Assembly (NCBI GenBank): GCA_963921425.1
Contig: OY992832.1
Coordinates: 23,224,835-23,288,834, forward strand
Direction of reading: 5' to 3'
DNA length: 64,000 nucleotides
From: Dryas octopetala
Lineage: Eukaryota > Streptophyta > Magnoliopsida > Rosales > Rosaceae
Every line of letters begins with the position of its first letter. Positions within the stretch are counted from its first letter, which is position 1. This document shows positions 47,463 through 57,825 of the stretch, piece after piece. A program made the translations under genes and the position numbers. A model generated the notes under the pieces. That model ran no database searches. It saw only the letters and a program-made list of their open reading frames with translations, and was not told the DNA's origin.

Positions 47463-48703
47463 AATAGATATATTATTATGACAGTTTTAAATAATTAAAT
47501 GTGTAGGATTTAATGTTGGATATGTGACATTCTATAATTAAAAGCCAAAGGGCATATGTGGAAAATAAATAATAAAAATATATACAAAGATTTAAAAAAA
47601 TAAGATGGAGTCAAATGCAGAAAAGAGAAGTGCGAAAATTACCTCCCAAAAACAAAATGAGATTTATCTTTAGAAAATTAGGATTAAATACAAAATATCA
47701 ATAGTTTTTCAGTAAATCAGCAAAACACTAATTTTTTTTTTAGTTTAAGTACTAACTTAGAGCAAGAAATTTTAGATTAGGTCACAAATCTGTACGAAAC
47801 TTGATTTTTTTGACACCGAGGGCTCGACACTTTTTGTACGAAACATGATTTTTTTGACACCGAGCGCTCGGCCCTCGATGGTTTTTCATTTGTTTTTTCT
47901 TTGGTTTGCAATATAGTGTGACTGTCAAACAGTCACAGAATAATCACAGTTGTGACTGTATGAAATTCATAAAAATTCAAAGTTTATAAGGATTTAATGC
48001 TTTTGATTTAGGCTTGTGTATGAAATCCTACAATTTAGAGACTAAACATTAAAGTTTAAACCTTGCAAACGCGAAAAAAACAACTAATCAGTAAAAAAAT
48101 TATAATCGTTGGACATTCATAGTTAAGTTTGTAAAAGAAAAAACATTCTCCCACGCGCTCGGTGAACAATACCGAGTGCTCGGTAGAACCATTTTTTTTT
48201 AAGTTTGTACCTAAATTGAAATTTAGTATCTAAAATGAAAGAACATAAATGTTTTGATAGTTAAAATGACAAAATATTGAAATTTGATATCTAAAGTCAA
48301 CGGACCTATTTATCTTTTATTAAAGAAAATGACATGCATTGTAATTATGGAAAAACTTTTAAGTGTGTTTTAATCCTAAGTGGCTGAAATTTTTGAATCT
48401 GGACCATCTAATAATCAAAAAGTCAATAGGTTAGAAGCTTGAAAAAACGGATTGGAGGGTCTAAATTAAATTAAGTGAATTTTCACCATACACTTAGTTA
48501 AATAATCTAGCTAGACTGAACGCAGGAGAACATTTTCGATTTGTATATATATATGTTTCTACTAGATCTTCATATATTGCTGGCTTTTGGGTCTGTAACT
48601 CCAACAAAGTCTTATACATATTACTAGCCAGGCTAAGCCAGCTAGCTAGCCTCTTCTTGAAAGATGATAATCAAAAGAGCATTTTCGATCTGTAGTTAGC
48701 AAA
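47463..48703. other. Repeat copy and upstream region of the BAHD stub
   Basis: 47660-48330 is a copy of the 'agtcacaact' repeat family (compare 42190-42790), with extra 'accgagcgctcgg' palindromic motifs. 48331-48703 is the promoter/leader of the truncated acyltransferase and is nearly identical to 50810-51184. Confidence 0.6.
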
Positions 48704-49147
48704 ATGGTGAACATGGAGGTTAGTATTATTTCTAGAGACACCATCAAACCGGCAGCTTCCTCTTCACTTGGCCATCAAAAACCTTTCAAACTTTCAATGA
48801 TTGATCAGCTCACTCCCAAAACTTATGTCCCAATGGTGTTTTTCTACCCGAATACTGATCACCTCAACTTCACTAATTCCCACCAGACTCTAGCCCAGTT
48901 GAAAAACTCGCTCTCAGAGACCCTCTCTTTGTACTACCCATTTGCTGGACGCGCCAAAAACAACCTCTATATTGATGACTTTGATGCAGGTGTTCCCTAC
49001 CTTGAAGCTCAAGTTAAGGGATGTGACATGTTCGAATCTTTGCAGCTTCAAGAAACCGAGTTGCTGAACAAGCTCGTCCCCATTATTCCATCCCTTTAAA
49101 AAGGAATCAGATACTGGACTGCCCATGATAGCAATTCAAGTGAATCT
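48704..49147 (+). pseudogene. Truncated BAHD acyltransferase (5' stub of the duplicated gene)
   Basis: Nearly identical to the first about 147 codons of the intact gene at 51185. An extra C in the run around 49077-49081 shifts the frame, giving a stop at 49097-49099 after 131 codons, and homology ends at about 49147 where the 1.29-kb deletion begins. The HxxxD and DFGWG motifs are therefore missing. About 370 bp of promoter/leader is retained, so it could still be transcribed. Confidence 0.92.
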
Positions 49148-49212
49148 TAATTAATGAGCAACCAGAAAAATAAAATAAAAAATTAAAGCAACCTGTGATG
49201 AATATAACTTAA

Positions 49213-50188
49213 TGAGCGCCGCTATTCAGACTCAACTTTTTTATCTATAGTCCCAATACACTTTTTACACTCACCTTCAATTTAAAAAGTTTAAAAACTT
49301 ATTAGTATACCCAACATTTTTTTCAAAAATACCCTTACTAAAACCTAACAAACAAGCTTAACATATTTCTGCTCTTTATACCTAACAACACACCTAACAC
49401 CATCACCACCACCCAACGCCCAACACCAATACCTCACCACCCACCACCACCACCACCACCACCACCCATTGACCTCTACATTAAAAAAATTTATTTTTGG
49501 ACTACAATAGTTTAAATCCTAATTGTTTAATATTGAACTTGAACACAAAGGGGAGAGTTTTGAATTTTCAGATTTTGTTTGTCACTGGTTAACCGAACAA
49601 GTATAAGGATATTCAACGGCAAACAACCGAATAGATAGAAGGATGTTCGATGGCGCAAAACCGAACGGGCAAAAGGATGTTCGGTTGGCAACCACCGAAC
49701 ACCCTTTTTCTAAAATTTTTAGAGGTTTTCGGTATTCTATGGCCGAACAGACAATACTGTTCAGTGTTTTATCATTGAACGACTCATAACAGATTCGGCT
49801 CTAGTGTGCCGAACATGTTGCGATTTCAGTTTTTGAAAATAAGCACTTAGTCTATTAAAACTCAAAGGAATGATCGATGAAAATACTTCATTTAAAGACT
49901 CTCAAACCACAATTTATTCATTCATTCGTCAATATTAAACTTGTTTGCATAAATATGGAAAGTGTGTTTAGGGTTTTGATAGAGAGTTGAGTGACGATGT
50001 GAGTGAAGAATTGATGTTGGGTATGGAGAAATGTTGGGTATAGATTCAAATTCATTTAATTAATTTCATTTTAATTAAATTTTTAAGTCCTTGAAGGTCA
50101 ATTTACATTAGGGTAGAAATGAAAATTATATTTTTATTAAAGTGTTGGAATATAAATAAAAAAGTTGGTCCGAATAGCGGCACCCAAT
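49213..50188. mobile_element. TIR element carried within duplication copy 1
   Basis: The left end 'gcgccgctattcagactcaa' and the reversed right end 'gtgccgctattcggaccaac' form an inverted repeat that continues with 'cttttttat'. The interior is non-coding with CAC-rich sequence (49440-49468) and many 'ccgaac/gttcgg' motifs (49590-49830). The same element is at 52973-53932 in copy 2, so it was there before the duplication. Target duplication not resolved. Confidence 0.65.
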
Positions 50189-50537
50189 TATATATGATCA
50201 ATCTATAAGTATAGTCAACGAGACATATAAGCCCAATGAATCACTAAGGCCTGCATTATTAAACAATTCTGATTCCTTGATCTAGCGACAAAAATCATGT
50301 TACTTGATAATTAAGCCAAAAATCAAGGGAACAAAAATGAATAAATGAATGAATTAATTACAAGGGTTGACTAAGGAGGAACCTCCCTCGCAAGAGAAGG
50401 GAAGCTACATGCCAATGACTTCACTTTTGCAATAGGGATGAATGGTTTTCTGCCTTTAAAAATTTCTGCTGTACTTGAAAAAAAAATAAAGGGAAAACAT
50501 CTCTAACCAAAGGAATTAAGGGAGACAAGAGAAGAAG

Positions 50538-50668
50538 ATGGCCGAGTTTGCTGTTGCAAATGCTGTGGTAAAGCTCACAAACTTGGTAATTCAAGAAGCA
50601 GTACTCTTGAAGGGGGTGACTGAGAAAGTTGAGCGACTCATAAACCAATTCAGGTGGATGGAGAGTTT
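50538..50668 (+). pseudogene. 5' fragment of CC-NB-ARC-LRR gene, cut by the duplication junction
   Basis: Starts MAEFAVANAVVKL and runs about 44 codons of Rx-type coiled-coil sequence (VTEKVERLINQFRWMES) before the frame ends at the junction. It keeps a base that the larger copy at 54283 has lost, so its reading frame over this part is the ancestral one. Confidence 0.88.
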
Positions 50669-51184
50669 GTAAAAAAAAAAAAAAACATTCTCCCTCGCGC
50701 TTGGTGAACAATACCGAGTGTTCGGTAGAACCATTTTTTTTAAGTTTGTACATAAATTGAAATTTAGTATTTAAAATGAAATAACATAAATTGAAATTTG
50801 GTATCTAAAGAAAATGACATGCATTGTAATTATGGAAAAACTTTTAAGTGTGTTTTAATCCTAAGTGGCTGAAATTTTTGAATCTGGACCATCTAATAAT
50901 CAAAAAGTCAATAGGTTAGAAGCTTGAAAAAACGGATTGGAGGGTCTAAATTCAATTAAGTGAATTTTCACCATACACTTAGTTAAATAATCTAGACTGA
51001 ACGCAGGAGAACATTTTCGATTTGTATATATATATGTTTCTACTAGATCTTCATATATTGCTTGCTTTTGGGTCTGTAACTCCAACAAAGTCTTATACAT
51101 ATTACTAGCCAGGCTAAGCCAGCTAGCTAGCCTCTTCTTGAAAGATGATAATCAAAAGAGCATTTTCGATCTGTAGTTAGCAAA

Positions 51185-52570
51185 ATGGTGAACATGGAGG
51201 TTAGTATTATTTCTAGAGACACCATCAAACCGGCAGCTTCCTCTTCACTTGGCCATCAAAAACCTTTCAAACTTTCAATCATTGATCAGCTCACTCCCAA
51301 AACTTATGTCCCAATGGTGTTTTTCTACCCGAATACTGATCACCTCAACTTTACTAATTCCCACCAGACTCTAGCCCAGTTGAAAAACTCGCTCTCAGAG
51401 ACCCTCTCTTTGTACTACCCACTTGCTGGACGCGCCAAAAACAACCTCTATATTGATGACTTTGATGCAGGTGTTCCCTACCTTGAAGCTCAAGTTAAGG
51501 GATGTGACATGTTCGAATCTTTGCAGCTTCAAGAAACCGAGTTTCTGAACAAGCTCGTCCCATTATTCCATCCCTTTAAAAAGGAATCAGATACTGGACT
51601 GCCCATGATAGCAATTCAAGTGAATCTTTTTGCTTGTGGTGGAATAGCAGTTGGGGTGTTCCTTTCTCACAAAATATTTGATGGGCAAACCGCCAAAGCT
51701 TTCCTCACTTCCTGGGCTGCTATTTTCCGTGGGTCTCATGACAAAGTAGTACACCCTAATCTCTCTCAAGCCTCTTTAATCTTTCCTCCCAAAGATTTCG
51801 TGCCTCACAATTATCTAGTTTCAATGGATCGCTTGGTGTTCAGGGAAACTAATCATTATGTCACAAAGAGATTTCTGTTTGATGCTAATGCCATAGCCGC
51901 CCTACAGGCCAAAGCCAAGAGCGAACGCGTGCCCAAGCCATCGCGCGTTGAGGCACTCACGGGTTTTCTTTGGAAACATTATGCAAAGGCTGCAGCTACA
52001 TGTTCACCGAAAGCTTCCATGGTAGCGCATGCAGTGAACATGAGGCCACGAATGAAGCCACAGATGTCGGCTACAGTGATCGGAAATCTCATTTGGGCGG
52101 CGACAGCAGCTGATGAGACAGCCGCGACCCGTGAGTTGGGAGACTTGGTGTACCTGATGAATGAATCTCTCAAAGGATTTAACAGTGATTATTTGGAGAC
52201 TCTGCAGGGGGAAGAGGGATTTGGAGCCATTTCTGACTTCCTTAATCGGCTACAAGTCATGTTTTCCCAAGAAACAATACCTGAAATTTATACATTCTCA
52301 AGCTGGGCTCGCATTCATGACCAAGTTGATTTTGGATGGGGAAGGCCATATTGGATTGGGGTCATGGGGAAAGTTGGATCACCTGGGATTGGGAATCTCA
52401 CCCTATTTGTTGAAACACAATTATGGGGTGATGGCATTGAGGCATGGGTGTCCTTGGATCAAAACCAAATGGCTTTATTGGAGAACGATCCTCACTTTTT
52501 GGCATTTGCTTCTCCAAACCAGCGCATTCCAACTTTGCAAGCATGTAATAATCATCCTCTGCTGCATTAA
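51185..52570 (+). CDS. BAHD acyltransferase, vinorine synthase-like, 461 aa, intronless
   Basis: BAHD enzymes move an acyl group from acyl-CoA to an alcohol or amine in specialised metabolism, in the cytosol. The catalytic motif HxxxD is HKIFD within FLSHKIFDGQTAK (about residues 160-172). The second hallmark DFGWG is intact (QVDFGWGRPYW, about 380), and NMRPRM is also typical. Length is normal for the family. Overall sequence resembles the vinorine synthase / stemmadenine acetyltransferase clade; the substrate cannot be told. The start is MVNMEVSII; a second ATG three codons later may be used instead. TATA-like sequence (tatatatatatg) lies at about 51025. An almost identical stub sits 2.5 kb upstream, and both share the promoter. 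Confidence 0.93.
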   Translation: MVNMEVSIISRDTIKPAASSSLGHQKPFKLSIIDQLTPKTYVPMVFFYPNTDHLNFTNSHQTLAQLKNSLSETLSLYYPLAGRAKNNLYIDDFDAGVPYLEAQVKGCDMFESLQLQETEFLNKLVPLFHPFKKESDTGLPMIAIQVNLFACGGIAVGVFLSHKIFDGQTAKAFLTSWAAIFRGSHDKVVHPNLSQASLIFPPKDFVPHNYLVSMDRLVFRETNHYVTKRFLFDANAIAALQAKAKSERVPKPSRVEALTGFLWKHYAKAAATCSPKASMVAHAVNMRPRMKPQMSATVIGNLIWAATAADETAATRELGDLVYLMNESLKGFNSDYLETLQGEEGFGAISDFLNRLQVMFSQETIPEIYTFSSWARIHDQVDFGWGRPYWIGVMGKVGSPGIGNLTLFVETQLWGDGIEAWVSLDQNQMALLENDPHFLAFASPNQRIPTLQACNNHPLLH

Positions 52571-52627
52571 TTGTTTATGCGTTTGGTGATGAAGAATGGC
52601 TCAAGTCTTTGACGTACATGTGGGATG

Positions 52628-52665
<38 letters not shown>

Positions 52666-54282
52666 TGGTGATTAAGGCTTAAATTAAACCAAGTTTTTGG
52701 TCTTAGTAGTTAGCACAACTATTGTGTTCACCATAATAACTTCTAATGAAATATTACCACTACATGTTGGCTGAAAGAATTTATTTATTTCTTTGTTTTT
52801 TTTTTTTTCGGGGGAGGGGATGGGACCGGAGGTCGAACTTGGGTGTTTGGACAATTCTAAGGTCTTTCAAACTGACTACTCATTTGAAAAAATTTATTTC
52901 AAAAATAAAAAATGCGCAACCAGAAAAATAAAATAAAAAATTAAAGCAACCTGTGATGAATATAACTTAATGAGCACCGCTATTCGGACTCAACTTTTTT
53001 ATCTATAGTCCTAATACACTTTTTACACTCACCTTCAATTTAAAAAGTTTAAAAACTTATTAGTATATCCAACATTTTTTTCAAAAATACCCTTACTAAA
53101 ACCCAACAAACAAACTTAACATCTTTCTGCACTTTATACCTAACAACACACCTAACACCATCACCACCACCCAACGCCAATACCTCACCACCCACCACCG
53201 CCAATACTCATTGCCCTCTACATAAAAAAATTTATTTTTGGACTGCAATAGTTTAAATCCTAATTGTTTAATATTGAACTTGAACACAAAGGGGAGAGTT
53301 TTGAAATTTTTTTTCGGATTTTGTTCATCACTGGTTAACCGAACAAGTATAAAGATGTTCAACGGCAAACAACCGAATAGGCAGAAGGATGTTCAATGGC
53401 GCAAAACCGAACGGGCAAAAGGATGTTCGGTTGGCAACCACCGAACACCCTTTTTCTAAAACTTTTAGAGGTTTTCGGTATTCTATGGCCGAACAAACAA
53501 TACTATGTTCAGTGCTTTATCGTCGAACGACTCATAACATGTTCGGCTCTAGTGTGCCGAACATGTTGCGATTTCAGTTTTTGAAAATAAGCACTTAGTC
53601 TATTAAAACTCAAAGAAATGATGAAAATACTTCATTTAAAGACTCTCAAACCACAATTTAATCATTCATATATTCGTCAATATTAAACTTGTTTGCATAA
53701 ATATGGAAAGTGTGTTTAGGGTTTTGATAGAGAGTTGAGTGACGATGTGAGTGAAGAATTGATGTTGGGTATTGAGAAATGTTGGGTATAGATTCAAATT
53801 CATTTAATTTCATTTTAATTAAATTTTTAAGTCCTTGAAGGTCAATTTACATTAGGGTAGAAATGAAAATTATATTTTTATTAAAGTGTTGGAATATAAA
53901 TAAAAAAGTTGGGTCCGAAGAGCGGCACCCAATTATATATGGTCAATCTATAAGTACAGTCAACGAGACATATAAGCCCAATGAATCACTAAGGCCTGCA
54001 TTATTAAACAATTCTGATTCCTTGATCTAGCGACAAAAATCATGTTACTTGATAATTAAGCCAAAAATCAAGGGAACAACAATGAATAAATGAATGAATT
54101 AATTACAAGGGTTGACTAAGGAGGAACCTCCCTCGCAAGAGAAGGGAAGCTACATGCCAATGACTTCACTTTTGCAATAGGGATGAATGGTTTTCTGCCT
54201 TTAAAAATTTCTGCTGTACTTGAAAAAAAAATAAAGGGAAAACATCTCTAACCAAAGGAATTAAGGGAGACAAGAGAAGAAG
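52571..54282. other. Spacer between the BAHD gene and the resistance-gene relic
   Basis: Contains a 34-base poly-T tract (52631-52664) after the BAHD stop, then duplicated sequence from about 52917, including the second copy of the 'gcaccgctattcgg' TIR element (52973-53932). The last 350 bp are the promoter/leader of the CC-NB-ARC-LRR gene, nearly identical to 50190-50537. Confidence 0.7.
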
Positions 54283-54834
54283 ATGGCCGAGTTTGCTGTT
54301 GCAAATGCTGTGGTAAAGCTCACAAACTTGGTAATTCAAGAAGCAGTACTCTTGAAGGGGGTGACTGAGAAGTTGAGCAACTCATAAACCAATTCAGGTG
54401 GATGGAGAGTTTCCTAAAGGATGCAGATGCAGAGCAAGAAAAAAATGAAAGATTTCGCAATTGGGTGTCCCAAATAAGAGAAGTGGCCTATGATGCTGAA
54501 GATGTAATAGAAACTTATATCCGCAAAGCAGCAGCATCTCAAAGTTCATGGAATTTAGCTGCAAAGTCAATGCATCTTCACAAAGTCAGAGGGAAGATTG
54601 AAAAAATCCAATCGAGGATCGAACACATCTCTAAACAAAAGGAGAGTTTTGGCATCGCTGACATCAACCGAGAGAGAGGTGAAGGTATGATGATTTCTGC
54701 TAACGAAAGGCTGAGATGGTGGAGACAGCCATCACCCAACATGGAGGAAGATGATTTGGTTGAACTTGTAGAAGACACCAACAGCTTGATAGCACAACTG
54801 TCTAGTATGGAGTTGAGCAGCCGTGTGGTTTCTA

Positions 54835-55421
54835 TGTAAGATGCTCATGGACATTAGGCCTTGTTCTACTAGGATATATTCAACTAAGTGTTTTGTTTAA
54901 GTTGCAAGTAATAAGGAGATTAACTCAAACCACTTCATAACCAGTCCACATAAGGATGGAATCCTAAACCAGTATGGACTAGGATTACTTGGATACCAAT
55001 ACTATGTGTTGTATGCTAAGCATAACTAAATAAGTCTTTATATAGGAGTCTAATTAGGATTGAGAGAGAGGTGCCTTAGTGGGAGGACACTCGGGATCTC
55101 AAGACTCTATATAAAGCATAGGTCCCCAGCCACACAGTAACTTGAGCTATTCATTCACTGCCCCATCTCGTGTGAAGTTCTGAAGCATTGTGTTGGCAGG
55201 AAGACTTGTGCATTGTGACTTTTCATCGAGCAACTGGTGTGCATCTAGACTTCTAGTTAAATACCTGCAAATCAGACATGGCATCATCAGGTATGTATTA
55301 CTGTGTGATTACCTGTTATGAAAGCATGATTATTTCATAGAATGCAGTACACATACATATATATATATTTGATTTGTGCTTATGAGTTGTGTATGCTAAA
55401 AGATGTATAATATAACTTACA
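54835..55421. mobile_element. Solo LTR (587 bp) inside the resistance gene
   Basis: Starts TGTAAG and ends CTTACA, with the 5-bp target duplication TTCTA at 54830-54834 and 55422-55426. Removing it would join the reading frame ...VVS and IVGMGG exactly. No internal retrotransposon sequence is present, so it is most likely the product of LTR-LTR recombination. A TATA-like 'ctatataaagc' lies at about 55107. Confidence 0.9.
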
Positions 55422-55497
55422 TTCTATTGTGGGCATGGGGGGTTTGGGAAAAACTACTCTTGCAAAAAGACTGTACAATCACAGTGATCTTGGGGAC

Positions 55498-56164
55498 TGT
55501 TCGTATGATTAATCGTCTAGGCATAACGACAAGTCACACAAGGCTTAACATCGTGCTGTTTGGGCCTAGGCCCAAAAGACTAAGCCCTTCCTGGGCTCCT
55601 AGCCCCCGACCTACTAGGCTCCGGCCTCCTAGGCCACGACCTCCTAGGCTCCGGCCTCATAGTCTCCGGCCCCCTGGGCCCCGGCCTCTTAGGCTCCGGC
55701 CTCCCAAGCTCAAGCCTCCTGGGCCCCCGACCCGTGTCAACTCACTCGGATCCTCGAGACCGATGACACGTGGCGCTCGTACAGTGCAAGTTACCACAAA
55801 GGGACACGTGTCGTCACCGGATTGGTTGACACTCTTCCAAAGGTACTATAAAAGAGGTACCTTCTTGTCACAAAAGGACAATTCAATCAATATTATACTA
55901 TTCACTCACTCTGCTCTCAGATCTCTCTGAACACTGACTTGAGCGTCGGAGGAGCTTTGGCCCGGCACCACACCGGTGCCCTCCCGCTCACTTTTCTGTA
56001 CTTGCGCAGGATGCTTTGGATATCGTTCTCTCTCTCATTACTCACCAGTCGGACCCAGCTACTCGTTCCTGCCCACTTCGACGTGTCATCCACTCAGTGG
56101 TGGGTCAACAGGCCTACGTGGTTCGACTCGACGTTGACTGCTTTACCATTTTTGAGCATCAACA
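55498..56164 (+). repeat. 5' LTR of the non-autonomous element
   Basis: Contains a tandem array of a 14-18-bp unit of the form 'ctccggcctcctaggc' (about 55595-55735). It has one unit more than the 3' LTR. TATA box TATAAAAG at 55847-55854. Confidence 0.92.
55847..55854 (+). promoter_or_regulatory. LTR TATA box
   Basis: TATAAAAG in the 5' LTR, repeated at 58159-58166 in the 3' LTR; it would drive element transcription toward the interior, and, from the 3' LTR, into the downstream NB-ARC exon. Confidence 0.55.
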
Positions 56165-56227
56165 GTTTGGCGCCATCTGTGGGAAAGTTACAACTTTTTC
56201 CCATTGAATTCTCTACCCTCAGTTTGA

Positions 56228-56540
56228 GGTGCAAAAACCTTCCGAGCTTCCGAGCTCCCGAGCTTCCGAGCTTCCTAGCTTTCGAGCTTCCGAGCTCCCA
56301 GAGCTTCCAAGCTTCCGAGCTCCCGAGCTTCCGAGCTTCCGAGCTTTCGAGCTTCCGAGCTTCCGAGCTTCCGAGCTTCCGAGCTTCCTAGCTTCCAAGC
56401 TTCCGAGCTTCCGAGCTCCCGAGCTTCCGAGCTTCCTAGCTTCCGAGCTTCTGAGCTTCCGAGCTCCTGAGCTTCCGAGCTTCCGAGCTCCCGAGCTCCT
56501 AGCTTTCGAGCTTCCGAGCTCCCGAGCTTCCGCCAGCCCC
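56228..56540. repeat. GAGCTTCC-type tandem repeat array
   Basis: About 30 units of an 8-11-bp motif (cgagcttc / cgagctcc with variants), read in frame as SFRASELP on + or KLGSSEAR on -. It continues into longer GC-rich repeats ('cgcacccacccaggcttccgc') up to the gap. Repeat translation rather than a real protein. Confidence 0.9.
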
Positions 56541-56981
56541 GGCCCGAGCCCAGGCTTCCGCGCCGCGCACCCACTTAGGCTTCCGCCCCGCACACCCACC
56601 CAGGCTTCCGCGCTGCAGACACCAGCTCCCTCCGAGCTTCCGCCCCGCGCACTACCCAGGCTTCCGCGCCGCGCACCCACCCAGGCTTCCGCGTTGCCGA
56701 CTCCAGCTCCCTCCGAGCTTTCGCCCCGTGCCCCGCCAGTCCCGGCCCTAGCCAGGCTACCTCGCCGCGCACCCACCCAGGCTTCCGCACCGCCGATACC
56801 AGCTACCTCCGAGCTTCCCCCTCGCGCACCGCCAACCCCGGCCCGAGCCCAGGCTTCCGCCCCGCGCACCACCCAGGCTTCCGCGCCCTTGACACCAGCT
56901 CTCTCCTAGCTTTCGCCCGTGCACCGCCAGCCCCGGTCCCGAGCCCAGGCTTCCGCCCCGCGCACCCACTCAAACTTCCTC

Positions 56982-57181
56982 NNNNNNNNNNNNNNNNNNN
57001 NNNNNNNNNNNNNNNNNNNNNNNNNNNNNNNNNNNNNNNNNNNNNNNNNNNNNNNNNNNNNNNNNNNNNNNNNNNNNNNNNNNNNNNNNNNNNNNNNNNN
57101 NNNNNNNNNNNNNNNNNNNNNNNNNNNNNNNNNNNNNNNNNNNNNNNNNNNNNNNNNNNNNNNNNNNNNNNNNNNNNNNNN
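56982..57181. other. Assembly gap, 200 N
   Basis: Unsequenced stretch inside the tandem-repeat interior of the LTR element. Its true length is unknown; a round 200 suggests a placeholder. Confidence 0.99.
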
Positions 57182-57825
57182 CCCAGCTCGTCCGCTCCCC
57201 GCAAACCTGCCCGCACAGCGACTCCCTCCGGCCCGAGCAGACCCCGACGAGCAGCCCGAGCCCGAGCCCGATCCGGCCCGAGCAGCAGCTCTTCTCTCCG
57301 GCCTGCGCGACCCGAGCTCGCCCTCTCTCTCTCTCGAGATCACCTTCCGAGCCGCCCACCCGAGCACCACAGCCACGTCCGACCCGAGCAGATCCTCCGA
57401 CCCGAGCAGACCCTCCGAGCAGACCAGCAGCTCTCTCTCCACAAATAGTCACATAAAAAAAAAAAAAAAGGGAGATATGGGTGTGGAATCTTTATATTTG
57501 GGCTCTACCATTTAATTCCAGATTCTCATTTACAAAGGGCGATATCCCACCAATAAATTGGAAGGGGTTCACTGGGTTTTTTGCGAAGCGTCTACTGCTC
57601 GGAATACAGGGTTATCATCGATTCCAAAAAAAAAAAAAAAAGCGACGTATGTAACCCCCCAAGCTTTCCTACAGTACAGCTTTTCTTACTAAGGAACTTG
57701 GGGGACTTCTAGACAATAGCTTAAGCAGGAACAAGTATGTGGTTACTTGTCGTTCTGCTCGGACTTTTTTGTGTACAAAGTTCCCAACCAAGAAGTATCT
57801 TTTGCTCGGAAACTTGGGGGACTTC

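Larger units (their letters stand above)
48131..50668 (+). repeat. Tandem segmental duplication, copy 1
   Basis: Unit: end of a repeat element, BAHD acyltransferase, spacer with a TIR element, and the first about 44 codons of a CC-NB-ARC-LRR gene. The right end joins directly to the start of copy 2 at the shared bases AGTTT (50664-50668, also at 48126-48130 and 54408-54412). Copy 1 lacks about 1.29 kb relative to copy 2 (the material of 51628-52916), the two sides being joined around 49147-49158 with a few filler bases. Confidence 0.9.
50669..54412 (+). repeat. Tandem segmental duplication, copy 2
   Basis: Corresponds to copy 1 from the repeat-element end ('aacattctccctcgcgc') through the BAHD gene and the 'gcaccgctattcgg' TIR element to the resistance-gene coiled coil. 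Sequence identity to copy 1 is very high by eye, with scattered substitutions, small indels (for example about 60 bp missing near 50780 relative to 48240-48310) and the large 1.29-kb difference in the BAHD region. Confidence 0.9.

Noticed and set aside
49590-49830. Regular 'ccgaac / gttcgg' words as a possible regulatory array
   Set aside because: They lie inside a TIR element that is duplicated with the segment; spacing is irregular and no gene is nearby, so transposon sequence is the simpler reading.
56229-56909. Long open frames on both strands (Ser/Glu/Leu or Gly/Ser/Ala rich)
   Set aside because: They arise from the GAGCTTCC-type tandem repeat inside the LTR element; several frames are open at once, which is a repeat artefact.
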